A stretch of DNA of 64,000 nucleotides from Gordonia insulae (GTDB lineage Bacteria; Actinomycetota; Actinomycetes; Mycobacteriales; Mycobacteriaceae). The notes under the pieces were generated by a model, which was given only the letters and a program-made list of their open reading frames with translations, had not been told where the DNA came from and ran no database searches. This document shows, piece by piece, positions 1 through 9,689 of the stretch. The stretch is taken from the NCBI RefSeq assembly GCF_003855095.1, contig NZ_CP033972.1:1426001-1490000 (forward strand). Reading direction: 5' to 3'. Within the stretch, counting starts at the first letter, position 1; every line of letters begins with the position of its first letter. The translations under genes and the position numbers were made by a program.

Positions 1-931
1 ACAGGACCGGCATGTTGAACGCCCACACCCGTGGCAACGCGATCGCGTTGTTGAGGCCGTGGTGGGTGTCGTAGAACGCCGAGACCGCGTGGCTGATCGA
101 GTGGATGATGCCCAGGCCGCCCGAGTTGAATGCCTGCGCCGCAATGTATTGCGCGTACATCATGCCCTCGCGGCCGGCGAGTTCGGTCGGATTCCAGGTC
201 GCCTCACGCAGATGACGCGCGGTCAGCCGGACGGCGTGCAGCGCATTGCCCATCGACGGCGGGAAGTTCAGTCGCGACACGTAGGGTTCACTCGCGTGTG
301 CCAGCACGTCGAAGCCGCACTGTGCGGTGAACGCGACCGGGCAATCGTAGTAGAGAACCGGATCGTCGATCGCCAGTGTCGTCACCGAGGCGTCGTCGAA
401 CGCCACGTACTTGTGCGGCTTGTCCGGATCGGTCGTGGTGTCGGTGATCACGTAGGCCCAGGAGGTCTCCGAACCCGTACCGGCCGTGGTGGATACGGCG
501 ATGTGCGGGGGATTCTTCGGGTTCTCGCTCTTGTTGAAACCCTCGAACTCGTTGATGTTGCGACCGTCGTGGGCCACCGAGATCCGGGCGCCCTTGCAGG
601 CGTCGTGGGCGGACCCACCTCCGATGGAGATGAAGGAGTCGCACTGCTCGGTGTTGTACAGCGAGACGGCGTCCATCACGTTGTAGTCCTTGGGATTCGA
701 CTCGACCTGGTCGAACAGGACGACCTCGAGACCGTGGTACTTGCACGACTCGACGATCTTGTGCACGGTGTCGCTGCCGCGCAGGCCGGTGGTCATCACC
801 AGGGTCCGCTTGAAACCGAGCTTGAGGGCCTCGGGGCCGATCATCTCGTGTGCACCGGGACCCATCATGGCCCGCGGGAACGGGTGAAACTCCTTGATGG
901 GAAACGGTTTCAGTAGTTCGTCAACCTGCAT
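1..931 (-). CDS. mno: NDMA-dependent methanol dehydrogenase (iron-type alcohol dehydrogenase), 3' end beyond window
   Basis: Reading leftward from ATG at 931, the first 310 codons are open to the window edge; the family is about 420 residues, so roughly the last quarter is missing. It is a group III metal-dependent alcohol dehydrogenase of the actinobacterial type that oxidises methanol and other primary alcohols with tightly bound NAD(H), assayed with N,N-dimethyl-4-nitrosoaniline. Visible signs are the nucleotide-binding SIGGGSAHDACKG (about residues 102-114), STTAGTGSET (148-156), and the four metal-ligand positions D208, H212, H277 and H291, spaced as in E. coli FucO. A ribosome-binding GGAGG lies 10-11 bases upstream of the start. 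The start codon is the only ATG with that context. It stands alone upstream of the metal-transport operon and shares no obvious function with it. The family call is firm; the natural alcohol substrate is not decided by sequence. Confidence 0.9.
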   Translation of the reverse strand, partial: MQVDELLKPFPIKEFHPFPRAMMGPGAHEMIGPEALKLGFKRTLVMTTGLRGSDTVHKIVESCKYHGLEVVLFDQVESNPKDYNVMDAVSLYNTEQCDSFISIGGGSAHDACKGARISVAHDGRNINEFEGFNKSENPKNPPHIAVSTTAGTGSETSWAYVITDTTTDPDKPHKYVAFDDASVTTLAIDDPVLYYDCPVAFTAQCGFDVLAHASEPYVSRLNFPPSMGNALHAVRLTARHLREATWNPTELAGREGMMYAQYIAAQAFNSGGLGIIHSISHAVSAFYDTHHGLNNAIALPRVWAFNMPVL

Positions 932-1055
932 GATGACCTGACCTCCTGCGCGATGCGCATCTTTCAACGTCGGTAGTGGAGCACCGGCGACGTTACGCGC
1001 GTCACACATCACCAAACAGGTCTCGAACGTCAAACCGTCCGTTACGTCCGCAGCA
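932..1055 (-). promoter_or_regulatory. Intergenic region upstream of the methanol dehydrogenase gene
   Basis: The 124 bases between mno and the 3' end of cbiO must hold the mno promoter. On the minus strand a -35-like TTGACG (1028-1033) is followed 17 bases later by only a weak -10 (GATGTG). No other conserved site is visible. The assignment is weak. Confidence 0.3.
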
Positions 1056-1871
1056 CTACCCGGTCGGTAGCGAGCGACCTGTCCGATCGGACAGGTCGGC
1101 CATCGTCCCGACGTCGAATCCCCATGGCAGTTCCAGCCGATGGCGGGCCAACGTGTCCGCGTCCGCGAGGATGTCGAGGATCGCGCCGTCGGCGACCACC
1201 CGTCCCTCGTCGATGATCACGGCCCGGTCGCACAGTTGCGCCGCATAGGGCAGGTCGTGGGTCACCACGAGCATGGTCGTGTGGAGAGTCAGCAGGGTCT
1301 CGGCCAGTTCGCGGCGCGCCACGGGGTCGAGGTTGGCCGACGGCTCGTCGAGCACCAGGATGTCGGGTCGGCAGGCCAGGACGGTGGCCAACGCGCCCCG
1401 CCGGCGTTGCCCGCCGGAGAGGTGATGCGGACTGCGTTGGGCGTGTTCGGTCATCCCTACCGCGGCCAACGCTTCCCCGACGCGTTCGGCGAGTTCGGGG
1501 CTGCCGACCCCGAAGTTGGCCGGTCCGAACGCGACATCCTCCGCGAGGGTCGGCATGAAGAGCTGATCGTCGGGGTCCTGGAAGACCAGTCCCACCTGCC
1601 GCCGCACCTGACGCAGCGAGTCCTTGGCGACGGGCGTGCCGTGGATCCGGACCTGTCCCCCGGTCGGCAGCAACACGCCGTTGAGGTGCAACATCAGCGT
1701 GGTCTTGCCGGCGCCGTTGGGCCCGAGCAATGCCACCCGCTCACCCGGGCGGATCGAGAGGTCGACACCGTCGAGCGCGAGATGCCCGTCCGGATAGGTG
1801 AATCGCAGATCGCGTGCCTCGACGGCCCACTCCCCCGATGTGTCGTGATCGCATCGCGTCTGATCTGTCAT
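1056..1871 (-). CDS. cbiO: Nickel/cobalt ECF transporter ATPase CbiO
   Basis: This 271-residue ABC ATPase powers the energy-coupling-factor importer built by the next three genes. It has Walker A GPNGAGKT, the Q-loop region [13 protein letters not shown], signature [16 protein letters not shown] and Walker [10 protein letters not shown] followed by the H-loop VVTHD, all intact. The FQDPDDQLF stretch is typical of EcfA/CbiO proteins. The start ATG at 1871 overlaps the cbiQ stop as ATGA, which indicates translational coupling; longer upstream readings in the frame lie inside cbiQ. It is the last gene of the leftward cbiM-N-Q-O set. The metal, nickel or cobalt, cannot be told from this subunit. 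Confidence 0.93.
   Translation of the reverse strand: MTDQTRCDHDTSGEWAVEARDLRFTYPDGHLALDGVDLSIRPGERVALLGPNGAGKTTLMLHLNGVLLPTGGQVRIHGTPVAKDSLRQVRRQVGLVFQDPDDQLFMPTLAEDVAFGPANFGVGSPELAERVGEALAAVGMTEHAQRSPHHLSGGQRRRGALATVLACRPDILVLDEPSANLDPVARRELAETLLTLHTTMLVVTHDLPYAAQLCDRAVIIDEGRVVADGAILDILADADTLARHRLELPWGFDVGTMADLSDRTGRSLPTG
1079..1096 (-). repeat. Perfect 18-bp palindrome in the 3' end of cbiO
   Basis: CCTGTCCGATCGGACAGG is fully self-complementary. It sits 23 bases before the end of cbiO, so it encodes part of the C-terminus. It could form a 3'-end hairpin ending the cbiMNQO transcript or be a protein site. There is no T-run after it. Confidence 0.4.
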
Positions 1872-2644
1872 CTTGTCCCCCAGGCGATCACGGCGACCAT
1901 GACGGCCACCAGAGCGGGCAGTGCGACGGTCACCCATTGACCGGCGGTGGCGCGCGGGGCCGTCGCCACACCGGGCATCTCCGGTACCGACCCGGTGAAG
2001 CCTCGCGACATCATCGCCAGGTGCACGCGTTCCCCACGTTCGTAGGAGCGGAGGAAGAGGGCGCCGACACCCTTGGCGATCGCACTCGCCTGGTGCAGCA
2101 TCCGAGGTGAGTCACCGCGAGCCAGCCGTGCGATGTGCATCCGCTTGATCTCGGCGGAGAGCAGATCGGTGTACCGCAGCATCATCACGATGACCGGGCT
2201 GAGTGTCCCGGGCATGCCCAGGCGAGTCAACGCCAGCGGGAGCTCGCGGGCCGGGGTGGTCGCGGCGAAGGTGAGCGACGCGGCGACGCCCAATGTGCCC
2301 TTGATGACGATGCCCCACGCCGCGTACAGGCCGGCGACCGACAACGAGAGTCCCGCGACGTCGATCCGCTGTCCGCCTTCGGCGAAGGGCAGCAGCACGG
2401 CGAGGACCACGAACGGGGCCTCGATGAGCATCCGCGGGAGTATCCATCGGACTCCGATGCCACCGCATCGCCACACCACGAACAGGATCGCGGCGTAGAC
2501 CGCGTAGGGCCAGAACATCTCCCGGGGGGTGGCGACGACCGCGAAGACGAAGACGACCAGGCAGACCAGCTTCACCTCGGTCGGAGCCCGGTGCACCACC
2601 GAGTCGCCCGCACGATAGAGCGGATGGGCATGGCCGACACCCAT
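1868..2644 (-). CDS. cbiQ: Nickel/cobalt ECF transporter transmembrane coupling subunit CbiQ
   Basis: This 258-residue integral membrane protein is the T component that couples the substrate-binding CbiM to the CbiO ATPase. It has several strongly hydrophobic helices (for example around residues 25-60, 70-90, 105-130 and at the C-terminus) and the coupling-helix motif ARG (IARLARGDSPR) characteristic of EcfT/CbiQ. The second A-x-G-type signature lies near SRGFTGS. The start at 2644 is five bases after the cbiN stop and gives a family-typical length. The cbiO start overlaps its stop. Confidence 0.9.
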   Translation of the reverse strand: MGVGHAHPLYRAGDSVVHRAPTEVKLVCLVVFVFAVVATPREMFWPYAVYAAILFVVWRCGGIGVRWILPRMLIEAPFVVLAVLLPFAEGGQRIDVAGLSLSVAGLYAAWGIVIKGTLGVAASLTFAATTPARELPLALTRLGMPGTLSPVIVMMLRYTDLLSAEIKRMHIARLARGDSPRMLHQASAIAKGVGALFLRSYERGERVHLAMMSRGFTGSVPEMPGVATAPRATAGQWVTVALPALVAVMVAVIAWGTR

Positions 2645-2649
2645 GGTGC

Positions 2650-3039
2650 TCAGCGTCCGCCGTCGGCGCTCGACGTCGAGCGGGCGGAGCGACGCGAGGC
2701 GATCAGCCAGAACAGGCCCACCGCGACAGCGAGGGTGACGAGCACACCGATGACGCCGGCGATGCCGTTGGTGTAGCCGATCCCACGGACGGAGTAGTCG
2801 GCCAGCGGCGACGACGCCATCGCATGGTCGGTCGCGTGCTGGGCGATGCAGTTGCCGCTCAACTCCTCGGCGCCGTTGACCTCGACCGTCTCGCACCCGC
2901 GCAGCGTCGCCGAGTCCAGCCCGTCGGGCGACGAGCTGGCCGCATACGAGACGATGCCGGCGATCAGAAGCGCGGCCACGGCGAAGGCCGCCAAGAAGGT
3001 ACGCCGACTGACGCGCCGCGGATGGCTGGTGGTGGTCAT
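2650..3039 (-). CDS. cbiN: PDGLE-domain (CbiN/NikN-like) small transporter subunit
   Basis: This 129-residue protein has an N-terminal transmembrane helix (about residues 14-36), an extracytoplasmic stretch starting with the SSPDGLD motif and a second helix near the C-terminus (LVTLAVAVGLFWLIA). The PDGL motif followed by SPLADY is the PDGLE-domain pattern found in the small subunits of nickel and some cobalt ECF importers. These subunits are needed with CbiM/NikM for metal capture. Its ATG overlaps the end of cbiM (ATGA). The short Cys-bearing loop (RGCETVE ... SGNCIAQH) could form a disulfide outside the cell. The PDGLE form leans slightly toward nickel, but this is inference. Confidence 0.85.
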   Translation of the reverse strand: MTTTSHPRRVSRRTFLAAFAVAALLIAGIVSYAASSSPDGLDSATLRGCETVEVNGAEELSGNCIAQHATDHAMASSPLADYSVRGIGYTNGIAGVIGVLVTLAVAVGLFWLIASRRSARSTSSADGGR

Positions 3040-3728
3040 GCCGGGACTCCGATCGGATCGTGGCTGGTGCGGGCCTGGGTGCGCAGCAGGTACACCAGGT
3101 CGGGGCGCGCCCGCGCGACGGCCATCACCGTCACCGCCGTGATGAGCCCTTCGCCGATCCCGATCAGGGCATGTGTGCCCCACATGTAGGCGGCGACGGT
3201 GCCGAGCGATTCGGCAGCCGCACCCCCGAGTGCATACTCGACCACGAATCCCGTTGCTGCAGCTACTGTTCCGCACAGCGCAGCGAGGAATGCCACGACT
3301 CCGAGTCGGCCCACCGACGCCGATCGCCGCCCGATCAGGCGGTAGGCCGCAACCGCGACCAGGTAGCCGACGAAGGTCGAGATCAGCGCCATGTTGGTGA
3401 TGTTCGCCCCGAGGGCGGTCACGCCGCCGTCGGCGAACAGCAACGCCTGGACGACCAGCACGATCGCGATGCACAGCGCGCCGGTGTACGGGCCGACCAG
3501 AATGGCGGCCAGGGCGCCCCCGAGCAGGTGGCCGCTGACGCCGGGCAGGATCGGGAAGTTGATCATCTGGACTGCGAAGATGAACGCCGCGACCAGGCCG
3601 GCCATCGGGACCGTCTTCTCGTCGAGATCGGTACGGGCGCGCCAGACGCAGAACGCCAGGCCGGCGAGGGCGATCACCCCGAACAGCGCGGAGACCGGCG
3701 CGTTGATGATGCCGTCGCTCATGTGCAT
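3036..3728 (-). CDS. cbiM: Nickel/cobalt ECF transporter substrate-binding subunit CbiM
   Basis: This is the metal-specificity (S) component, with about seven membrane helices. The N-terminal MHMSDGIINAP is the CbiM/NikM signature: in solved relatives the free amino end, His2 and a later His chelate the metal. That favours the ATG at 3728 as the functional N-terminus, giving 230 residues; an in-frame ATG at 3764 would add 12 residues and bury the His. The conserved GVSGHLLGGALAAILVGPYTGAL segment supplies the later His. Neither start has a good ribosome site, so a leaderless or short-leader transcript is possible. It is the first gene of cbiM-N-Q-O and lies 127 bases downstream of the arsR-like gene, which reads the same way. 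Confidence 0.9.
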   Translation of the reverse strand: MHMSDGIINAPVSALFGVIALAGLAFCVWRARTDLDEKTVPMAGLVAAFIFAVQMINFPILPGVSGHLLGGALAAILVGPYTGALCIAIVLVVQALLFADGGVTALGANITNMALISTFVGYLVAVAAYRLIGRRSASVGRLGVVAFLAALCGTVAAATGFVVEYALGGAAAESLGTVAAYMWGTHALIGIGEGLITAVTVMAVARARPDLVYLLRTQARTSHDPIGVPA

Positions 3729-3789
3729 CGCGACGGTCGTGGTGGTGGGTGTCAACGTGGACATGAGGCGACGTTAAGACCACCGCGGT

Positions 3790-3832
3790 CATCTGTCCAC
3801 CTATTCAGATGTTTACGTGAACAGACTGTCCG
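3790..3832 (-). promoter_or_regulatory. Possible ArsR operator/promoter upstream of cbiM
   Basis: The short gap between arsR and cbiM contains the imperfect palindrome TGTTCACGTAAACA, read leftward, in an AT-richer patch. ArsR/SmtB nickel-cobalt sensors bind such TGAAC/GTTCA-type half-sites near the promoter they repress. The match is short and unverified. There is no cobalamin-riboswitch signature here; the gap is too small for one. Confidence 0.35.
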
Positions 3833-3855
3833 AAGGGGCAGGTGGGACACCACCC

Positions 3856-4197
3856 TTAGGTGTGCCCGGCGCCCATCCAGTGCAGCAGACGGTGGACGGT
3901 GTCATCGTCGAGTCGATAACTCACCGACCGCCCGACCCGGGTGGAACTGACCCACCCCTGGTGCCGGAGCACACGGAGCGCTTGGGAGACAGCCGTTTCG
4001 GTCCGACCGACAGCGGCGGCTAGGTCCCCGACGATGATGCCGGGATGTCGGTGCAGGACCACGAGGATCGCCAGGCGATGCGGGTCCGACAGGAGATCGA
4101 AACGCGTGGCCCACTCGGCGATGTCCACGTCCGCATGCGCGGACCCGTCGGTCCCGCTACCGCCTCGCGACTCGTGGTGAACGTGCTCGGTGGCCAT
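3856..4197 (-). CDS. ArsR/SmtB-family metal sensor, NmtR-like
   Basis: This 113-residue winged-helix repressor has the recognition segment VGDLAAAVGRTETAVSQALRVLRHQGWVSSTRVGRSVSYRL typical of ArsR/SmtB. Likely metal ligands sit at both ends. The N-terminus is EHVHHE, and the C-terminal alpha5 region reads DDDTVHRLLHWMGAGH, with Asp and three His spaced roughly as the nickel/cobalt site of M. tuberculosis NmtR. With cbiMNQO immediately downstream, the simplest reading is a nickel- or cobalt-responsive repressor of the uptake operon. That is unusual, since NmtR controls efflux. The ATG at 4197 is two bases after the murA stop, so it may be co-transcribed with murA. Confidence 0.85.
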   Translation of the reverse strand: MATEHVHHESRGGSGTDGSAHADVDIAEWATRFDLLSDPHRLAILVVLHRHPGIIVGDLAAAVGRTETAVSQALRVLRHQGWVSSTRVGRSVSYRLDDDTVHRLLHWMGAGHT

Positions 4198-4199
4198 CG

Positions 4200-5456
4200 T
4201 CAGCCACCCACCCGCTCGATCTCGCCACCGAGGCTGCGCAGATTCTCCACGAAATGCGGGTAACCGCGATCGATGTGCTCGACGTCGTGCACCTCGGTCA
4301 CCCCGTCGGCGACGAGTCCGGCGAGCACCAATCCCGCGCCGGCGCGGATGTCGGAGCACCACACGGGCGCACTGGACAGGCGCTCGATCCCGCGGAGCAC
4401 GGCGTGATGTCCGTCGGTGCGCGCATCGGCACCGAGCCGGACCATCTCCTCGACGAACCGGAACCGCGCCTCGAAGACGTTCTCGGTGATCACCGACATC
4501 CCCTCGGCGATGGCGGCCATGCCGATCGCCATCGGCTGCAGGTCGGTGGGGAATCCGGGGAACGGCAACGTCGACACGTTGACGGCGATCGGTCGACGGT
4601 CCTGGCGTACCCGGAAGCCGTCGGCGAACCGGTCGACCTGCGCACCCGCGTCACCGAGCTTGTTGAGCACCAGCTGCAGGTGTTCGGGGAGCACACCGCG
4701 CACGGTGACGTCGCCGCGCGTCATCACCGCGGCGATCCCCCACGTCGCGCCGACGATGCGGTCGCCGACGACGCGGTGCGTGGTGGGATGCAGCCGGTCC
4801 ACTCCGCGCACGGTCAACGTCGAGGTGCCGGCACCGTCGATCTGCGCACCCATCTGCTGGAGCATGACGCACAGATCGACGATCTCGGGTTCACGGGCTG
4901 CGTTGTCGATCGTGGTCTCGCCGTCGGCGAGCACGGCGGCCATCAAGATGTTCTCGGTCGCACCGACCGACGGGAACTCCAACGCCACGGGCGCCCCGAT
5001 CAGCGAATCCGCCTCGGCGACCACGCATCCGTGCTCGATCGAACTGTGCGCGCCCAGCGCACGCAGGCCGGCCTGGTGCATGTCCAGCGGACGGGACCCG
5101 ATGGCGTCGCCGCCCGGCAGCGCGACGACGGCACGGTGGCAGCGCGCCATCAGCGGCCCGAGCACGCACACCGACGCGCGGAACTGCTTCACCGCATCGA
5201 AATCGGCGTGGTACTTGGGCTCGGCCGGCGCCTCGATCCGCACGGTCTCACCGTCGATCGTCACGACGGCGCCGAGGCCGCGCAGCACGTCGGCCATCAG
5301 CGGGACGTCGGCGATCTCCGGTGCGTTGGTCAACGTGGTCGTGCCCTCGGCGAGCAGCGATGCCGCCATCAGCTTCAGCACGCTGTTCTTGGCACCACCC
5401 ACGGAGACCTCACCGGTCAGGCGGGCTCCACCGGAGACCAGAAAGCGATCACTCAC
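4200..5456 (-). CDS. murA: UDP-N-acetylglucosamine 1-carboxyvinyltransferase MurA
   Basis: This 418-residue cytoplasmic enzyme transfers enolpyruvate from PEP to UDP-GlcNAc, the first committed step of peptidoglycan synthesis. It begins with the family start [21 protein letters not shown] (Lys22 region) and keeps the [13 protein letters not shown] stretch. The catalytic-loop residue that is Cys115 in E. coli is Asp117 here ([11 protein letters not shown]). The same substitution in M. tuberculosis MurA gives intrinsic fosfomycin resistance with retained activity. It lies downstream of the cobalamin adenosyltransferase gene, as in mycobacteria. Confidence 0.97.
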   Translation of the reverse strand: MSDRFLVSGGARLTGEVSVGGAKNSVLKLMAASLLAEGTTTLTNAPEIADVPLMADVLRGLGAVVTIDGETVRIEAPAEPKYHADFDAVKQFRASVCVLGPLMARCHRAVVALPGGDAIGSRPLDMHQAGLRALGAHSSIEHGCVVAEADSLIGAPVALEFPSVGATENILMAAVLADGETTIDNAAREPEIVDLCVMLQQMGAQIDGAGTSTLTVRGVDRLHPTTHRVVGDRIVGATWGIAAVMTRGDVTVRGVLPEHLQLVLNKLGDAGAQVDRFADGFRVRQDRRPIAVNVSTLPFPGFPTDLQPMAIGMAAIAEGMSVITENVFEARFRFVEEMVRLGADARTDGHHAVLRGIERLSSAPVWCSDIRAGAGLVLAGLVADGVTEVHDVEHIDRGYPHFVENLRSLGGEIERVGG

Positions 5457-5484
5457 GCTGCCACCTTAGCTGTCGGCCCCGCGA

Positions 5485-6135
5485 TCATCGGCGTTGCTCG
5501 GCCGCACTGCCACCCGCACCTCGGCTCGTCCGGCTCGCGGGCGGCCGACGGCGCTCGCCACCCGGCACCCACTTCACGTCGCCGTCGCCGTGCGGGGGCC
5601 GGTTGGCCACCCGGGACAGGATGAACAGCAGATCCGACAACCGGTTCAGGTAGCGCGCGGGCAGCACACTGGTGCGCTCGGGATCGGCCTCCACCGCAGC
5701 CCACGCCGAGCGCTCGGCCCTGCGGGTGACCGTGCGGGCGTGGTGCAGCAGTGCGCTGAGCGGACTGCCGCCGGGGAGGATGAACGAGTCCAGGTTCGGT
5801 AACCCCTCGCCGAAACCGTCGCACCACGTCTCCAGCGCGTCGATGTAGTCCTGTTCGACCCGCAGCGGGGGGTATTCGGGATCCGCGACCACCGGGGTGG
5901 CGAGGTCGGCGCCCGCGTCAAACAGATCGTTCTGCACGATCTGCAGGACCTCGGCGATGTCGTCCGGGACGTCGCCGCCGAGCGCCAGGGCCGTCCCGAT
6001 CACCGCGTTCGCCTCGTCGCAGTCGGCGTAGGCCGCCACCCGCACATCGGTCTTGGCGACCCGGGAGAAGTCGCTGAGTCCTGTCGTGCCGTCGTCGCCC
6101 GTGCGCGTGTAGATGCGCGTGAGATGTACCGCCAT
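5485..6135 (-). CDS. pduO: PduO-type cob(I)alamin adenosyltransferase
   Basis: This 216-residue enzyme makes adenosylcobalamin from ATP and cob(I)alamin for enzymes such as methylmalonyl-CoA mutase. The N-terminal TRTGDDGTTGL nucleotide-binding motif and the C-terminal RYLNRLSDLLFILSRVAN helix are the PduO hallmarks. A basic, Pro/Arg-rich tail of about 30 residues after VKWVPGG is not part of the core fold. It reads in the same direction as murA (28-base gap) and lies near the metal importer, which could supply cobalt to the same cofactor pathway if that importer is cobalt-specific (inference). Confidence 0.93.
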   Translation of the reverse strand: MAVHLTRIYTRTGDDGTTGLSDFSRVAKTDVRVAAYADCDEANAVIGTALALGGDVPDDIAEVLQIVQNDLFDAGADLATPVVADPEYPPLRVEQDYIDALETWCDGFGEGLPNLDSFILPGGSPLSALLHHARTVTRRAERSAWAAVEADPERTSVLPARYLNRLSDLLFILSRVANRPPHGDGDVKWVPGGERRRPPASRTSRGAGGSAAEQRR

Positions 6136-6186
6136 GTCCTGAATCTACTTCCCGGTCAGGCCGCGACGATCGTCGACCTGCTGTCG

Positions 6187-6642
6187 TCAGGCGCTGCGCC
6201 GACGCTGCGATCGATGGGATTGTCGGGATTCGAGCCACGATTGGAACGCGGTGTCGGCGCCCGGCGCCATCGCGAGTTCGTAGGCGCGGCCGGCGTCGTC
6301 GGCGCCCGGCTCGAGTTCCATGATGATCATGCCCTCGAGGATGTCCGCCTCGGTGCCCTCGGGGCGACGGCGACGACTGATCTCGATCGACTGCCGGGTC
6401 AGGGTGCGTGTGGGTCCCGGGCGCAGCGAACTCAGCCGGAAGTAGCGCAGTGTCTCGTCGCCGTAGTGCACAGTCCCATGGCGCCAGCCCTCGTCGGCGG
6501 CGGCGGGGAGCTCGCGCAACAGCACCGGGGTACCCGCCTTGCGCAACTGCGCCAGCCGATAGGCCAGGAGGGCACAGACGAGCACGGCGACGACCAGCAT
6601 GATGCCGAGCAGCAACGAGATCGACGACAACACCAGGCGCAC
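6187..6642 (-). CDS. DUF2550 membrane-anchored protein
   Basis: This 151-residue protein has one N-terminal transmembrane helix (about residues 5-28), then a soluble domain with the pattern WRHGTVHYGDETLRYFRLSSL and a basic C-terminal tail. It matches the DUF2550 family (M. tuberculosis Rv1312), always found directly downstream of atpC in mycobacteria, as here. No function is established. It is separated from atpC by about 200 bases and a strong hairpin, so it probably has its own promoter. Confidence 0.85.
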   Translation of the reverse strand: MRLVLSSISLLLGIMLVVAVLVCALLAYRLAQLRKAGTPVLLRELPAAADEGWRHGTVHYGDETLRYFRLSSLRPGPTRTLTRQSIEISRRRRPEGTEADILEGMIIMELEPGADDAGRAYELAMAPGADTAFQSWLESRQSHRSQRRRSA

Positions 6643-6756
6643 ACCTCCCGCCGGCGGCCGCGCGTGGGCTGAATGCGATGCGTTGGTTCACACACCGTGG
6701 CGAGTCGAGCGACTCGGTGCGCGGCCGTACCTGACACCAGCATGCCAGACACAGCA

Positions 6757-6796
6757 CGGCGGCCGGCCATCGCAGTGTTGCGATGACCGGCCGCCG
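6757..6796 (-). terminator. Strong hairpin terminator of the ATP synthase operon
   Basis: An 18-bp stem with a single mismatch and a GTGT loop (arms 6757-6774 and 6779-6796) begins 47 bases beyond the atpC stop. No T-run follows, as is common for actinobacterial terminators. Apart from this, the roughly 200-base gap shows nothing clear. Confidence 0.75.
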
Positions 6797-6842
6797 TCTG
6801 ATCTGACCGCCTGTGGCCGCATGTCGCGACCCGCGGGTTGGG

Positions 6843-7223
6843 CTACTTGGCCGCGTGCTCCGCCGCCGCCAGGCGCGAATGCGCACGGTTGTACTCTTCG
6901 CTACCCGGCTCTGCTGCCTCCAGGGCTGCGCGCTCGGCCGCCGCGTCGATACCGTCGGCCCACTGGGCCGACTCGGCGAGCACCGTCACCGATTCGCCGG
7001 TGACCGACAGGAAACCGCCCTGCACGGCCGCCGACAGGCGCTTTCCGCCCTCTTCGACGATGACGACGAAGCCACCGGCGACGAGCTGGCCGAGCAACGG
7101 CTCGTGATTGGCCAGCACGCCGAGTTCACCAGAGGTGGTCTGCGCGATGACGAAGGTGGCCTCACCCGAGTACAACTTCTCGTCGGCGGCGACGACCTCG
7201 ACGTGAAAGGACTTCTCAGCCAT
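6843..7223 (-). CDS. atpC: F1Fo ATP synthase epsilon subunit
   Basis: This 126-residue subunit of the F1 central stalk has the usual N-terminal beta-barrel (HVEVVAADEKLYSGEATFVIAQTTSGELGVLANHEPLL pattern) and a short C-terminal helical part. The C-terminal part is short compared with E. coli epsilon, as in mycobacteria, where it helps block ATP hydrolysis. It is the last gene of the atp operon, nine bases after atpD. Confidence 0.96.
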   Translation of the reverse strand: MAEKSFHVEVVAADEKLYSGEATFVIAQTTSGELGVLANHEPLLGQLVAGGFVVIVEEGGKRLSAAVQGGFLSVTGESVTVLAESAQWADGIDAAAERAALEAAEPGSEEYNRAHSRLAAAEHAAK

Positions 7224-7232
7224 GACGATCCG

Positions 7233-8714
<1,482 letters not shown>

Positions 8715-9647
8715 TCACTTGGCCAGGGCGCTCGAACCGCCGACGATCTCGCTGATCTCCTGGGTGATCTGCGCCTGCCGGAGCTGATTGGCCTCGCGGG
8801 ACAGCGAGGTCGCCAGCTCTTCGGCGTTGTCGGTGGCCGCCTTCATGGCGGTCCGTCGGGCCGCCGACTCCGACGCCGCGGAATCGAGCAACGCCGCGTA
8901 GACGCGGGTCGCGAGATACTGCGGCAGGAGCGCCTCCAGCAGGGCCTCCGGCCCCGGCTCGAAGGAGTAGTTGCGCGAGGACGAATGGATCTCGGCCTCT
9001 TCGGGATCGTCGTCCTCGGTCACCACGAGCGGGGCGATCCGACGGACCTCCGGCAGCTGGGTGAGCATGGAGACGAACTTGGTGTAGACGAGGTGGAGTT
9101 CGTCGACGCCCTCCAGGGTGCCTTCCCCGTCCGGCCGCTCCACCTGCTCGCCCGATCCGGCGAGGAAAAGATCGACCAGGAAGTTCGACGCGTTGCTGGC
9201 GTCGGAGTAATCCGGCGACTGGGAGAACCCGGTCCACGAATCGGCGACGGAGGTGTCGCGGAACGAGAAGTACCCGACACCCTTCTGCCCCATCACGAAC
9301 AGCACCGGCTCCTTGCCCTCGTCGCGCAGCAGCGCGATGAGTTCACGGGTCGCCCGCAACACGTTCGAGTTGTAACCACCGCACATACCGCGGTCGCTGG
9401 TGACCACCAGGACCCCGGCACGCTTGGGCTGCTCCCGCTCGACGAGCAGCGGGTGATCGAGCGAGCCGGAGTTGCTCGCCAGTTCGGAGAGCACCTCGGT
9501 CATCTCGTGCGCGTACGGTTTGGCGGCGACGACGCGGGCCTGGGCCTTGGTGATCCGCGAGGTCGCGATCAGTTCCTGGGCCTTGGTGATCTTCTTCGTC
9601 GAGTTCACCGACCGGATGCGTGAGCGCAGCTCACGAATGCTGGCCAT
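8715..9647 (-). CDS. atpG: F1Fo ATP synthase gamma subunit
   Basis: This 310-residue rotor-stalk subunit has the conserved N-terminal coiled coil ([24 protein letters not shown]) and C-terminal helix ([25 protein letters not shown]). A charged loop around residues 168-185 ([21 protein letters not shown]) corresponds to the gamma loop specific to mycobacteria and their relatives, which has been linked to suppressed ATP hydrolysis. It is followed by atpD after 33 bases. Confidence 0.97.
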   Translation of the reverse strand: MASIRELRSRIRSVNSTKKITKAQELIATSRITKAQARVVAAKPYAHEMTEVLSELASNSGSLDHPLLVEREQPKRAGVLVVTSDRGMCGGYNSNVLRATRELIALLRDEGKEPVLFVMGQKGVGYFSFRDTSVADSWTGFSQSPDYSDASNASNFLVDLFLAGSGEQVERPDGEGTLEGVDELHLVYTKFVSMLTQLPEVRRIAPLVVTEDDDPEEAEIHSSSRNYSFEPGPEALLEALLPQYLATRVYAALLDSAASESAARRTAMKAATDNAEELATSLSREANQLRQAQITQEISEIVGGSSALAK

Positions 9648-9689
9648 GCGTCCTCACCCCTTCCTTCGGACGATATGCGGACGACGCGA

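Noticed and set aside
3765..3855. Cobalamin riboswitch upstream of cbiM
   Set aside because: The gap has only 91 bases and no B12-box sequence; an ArsR site is more likely.
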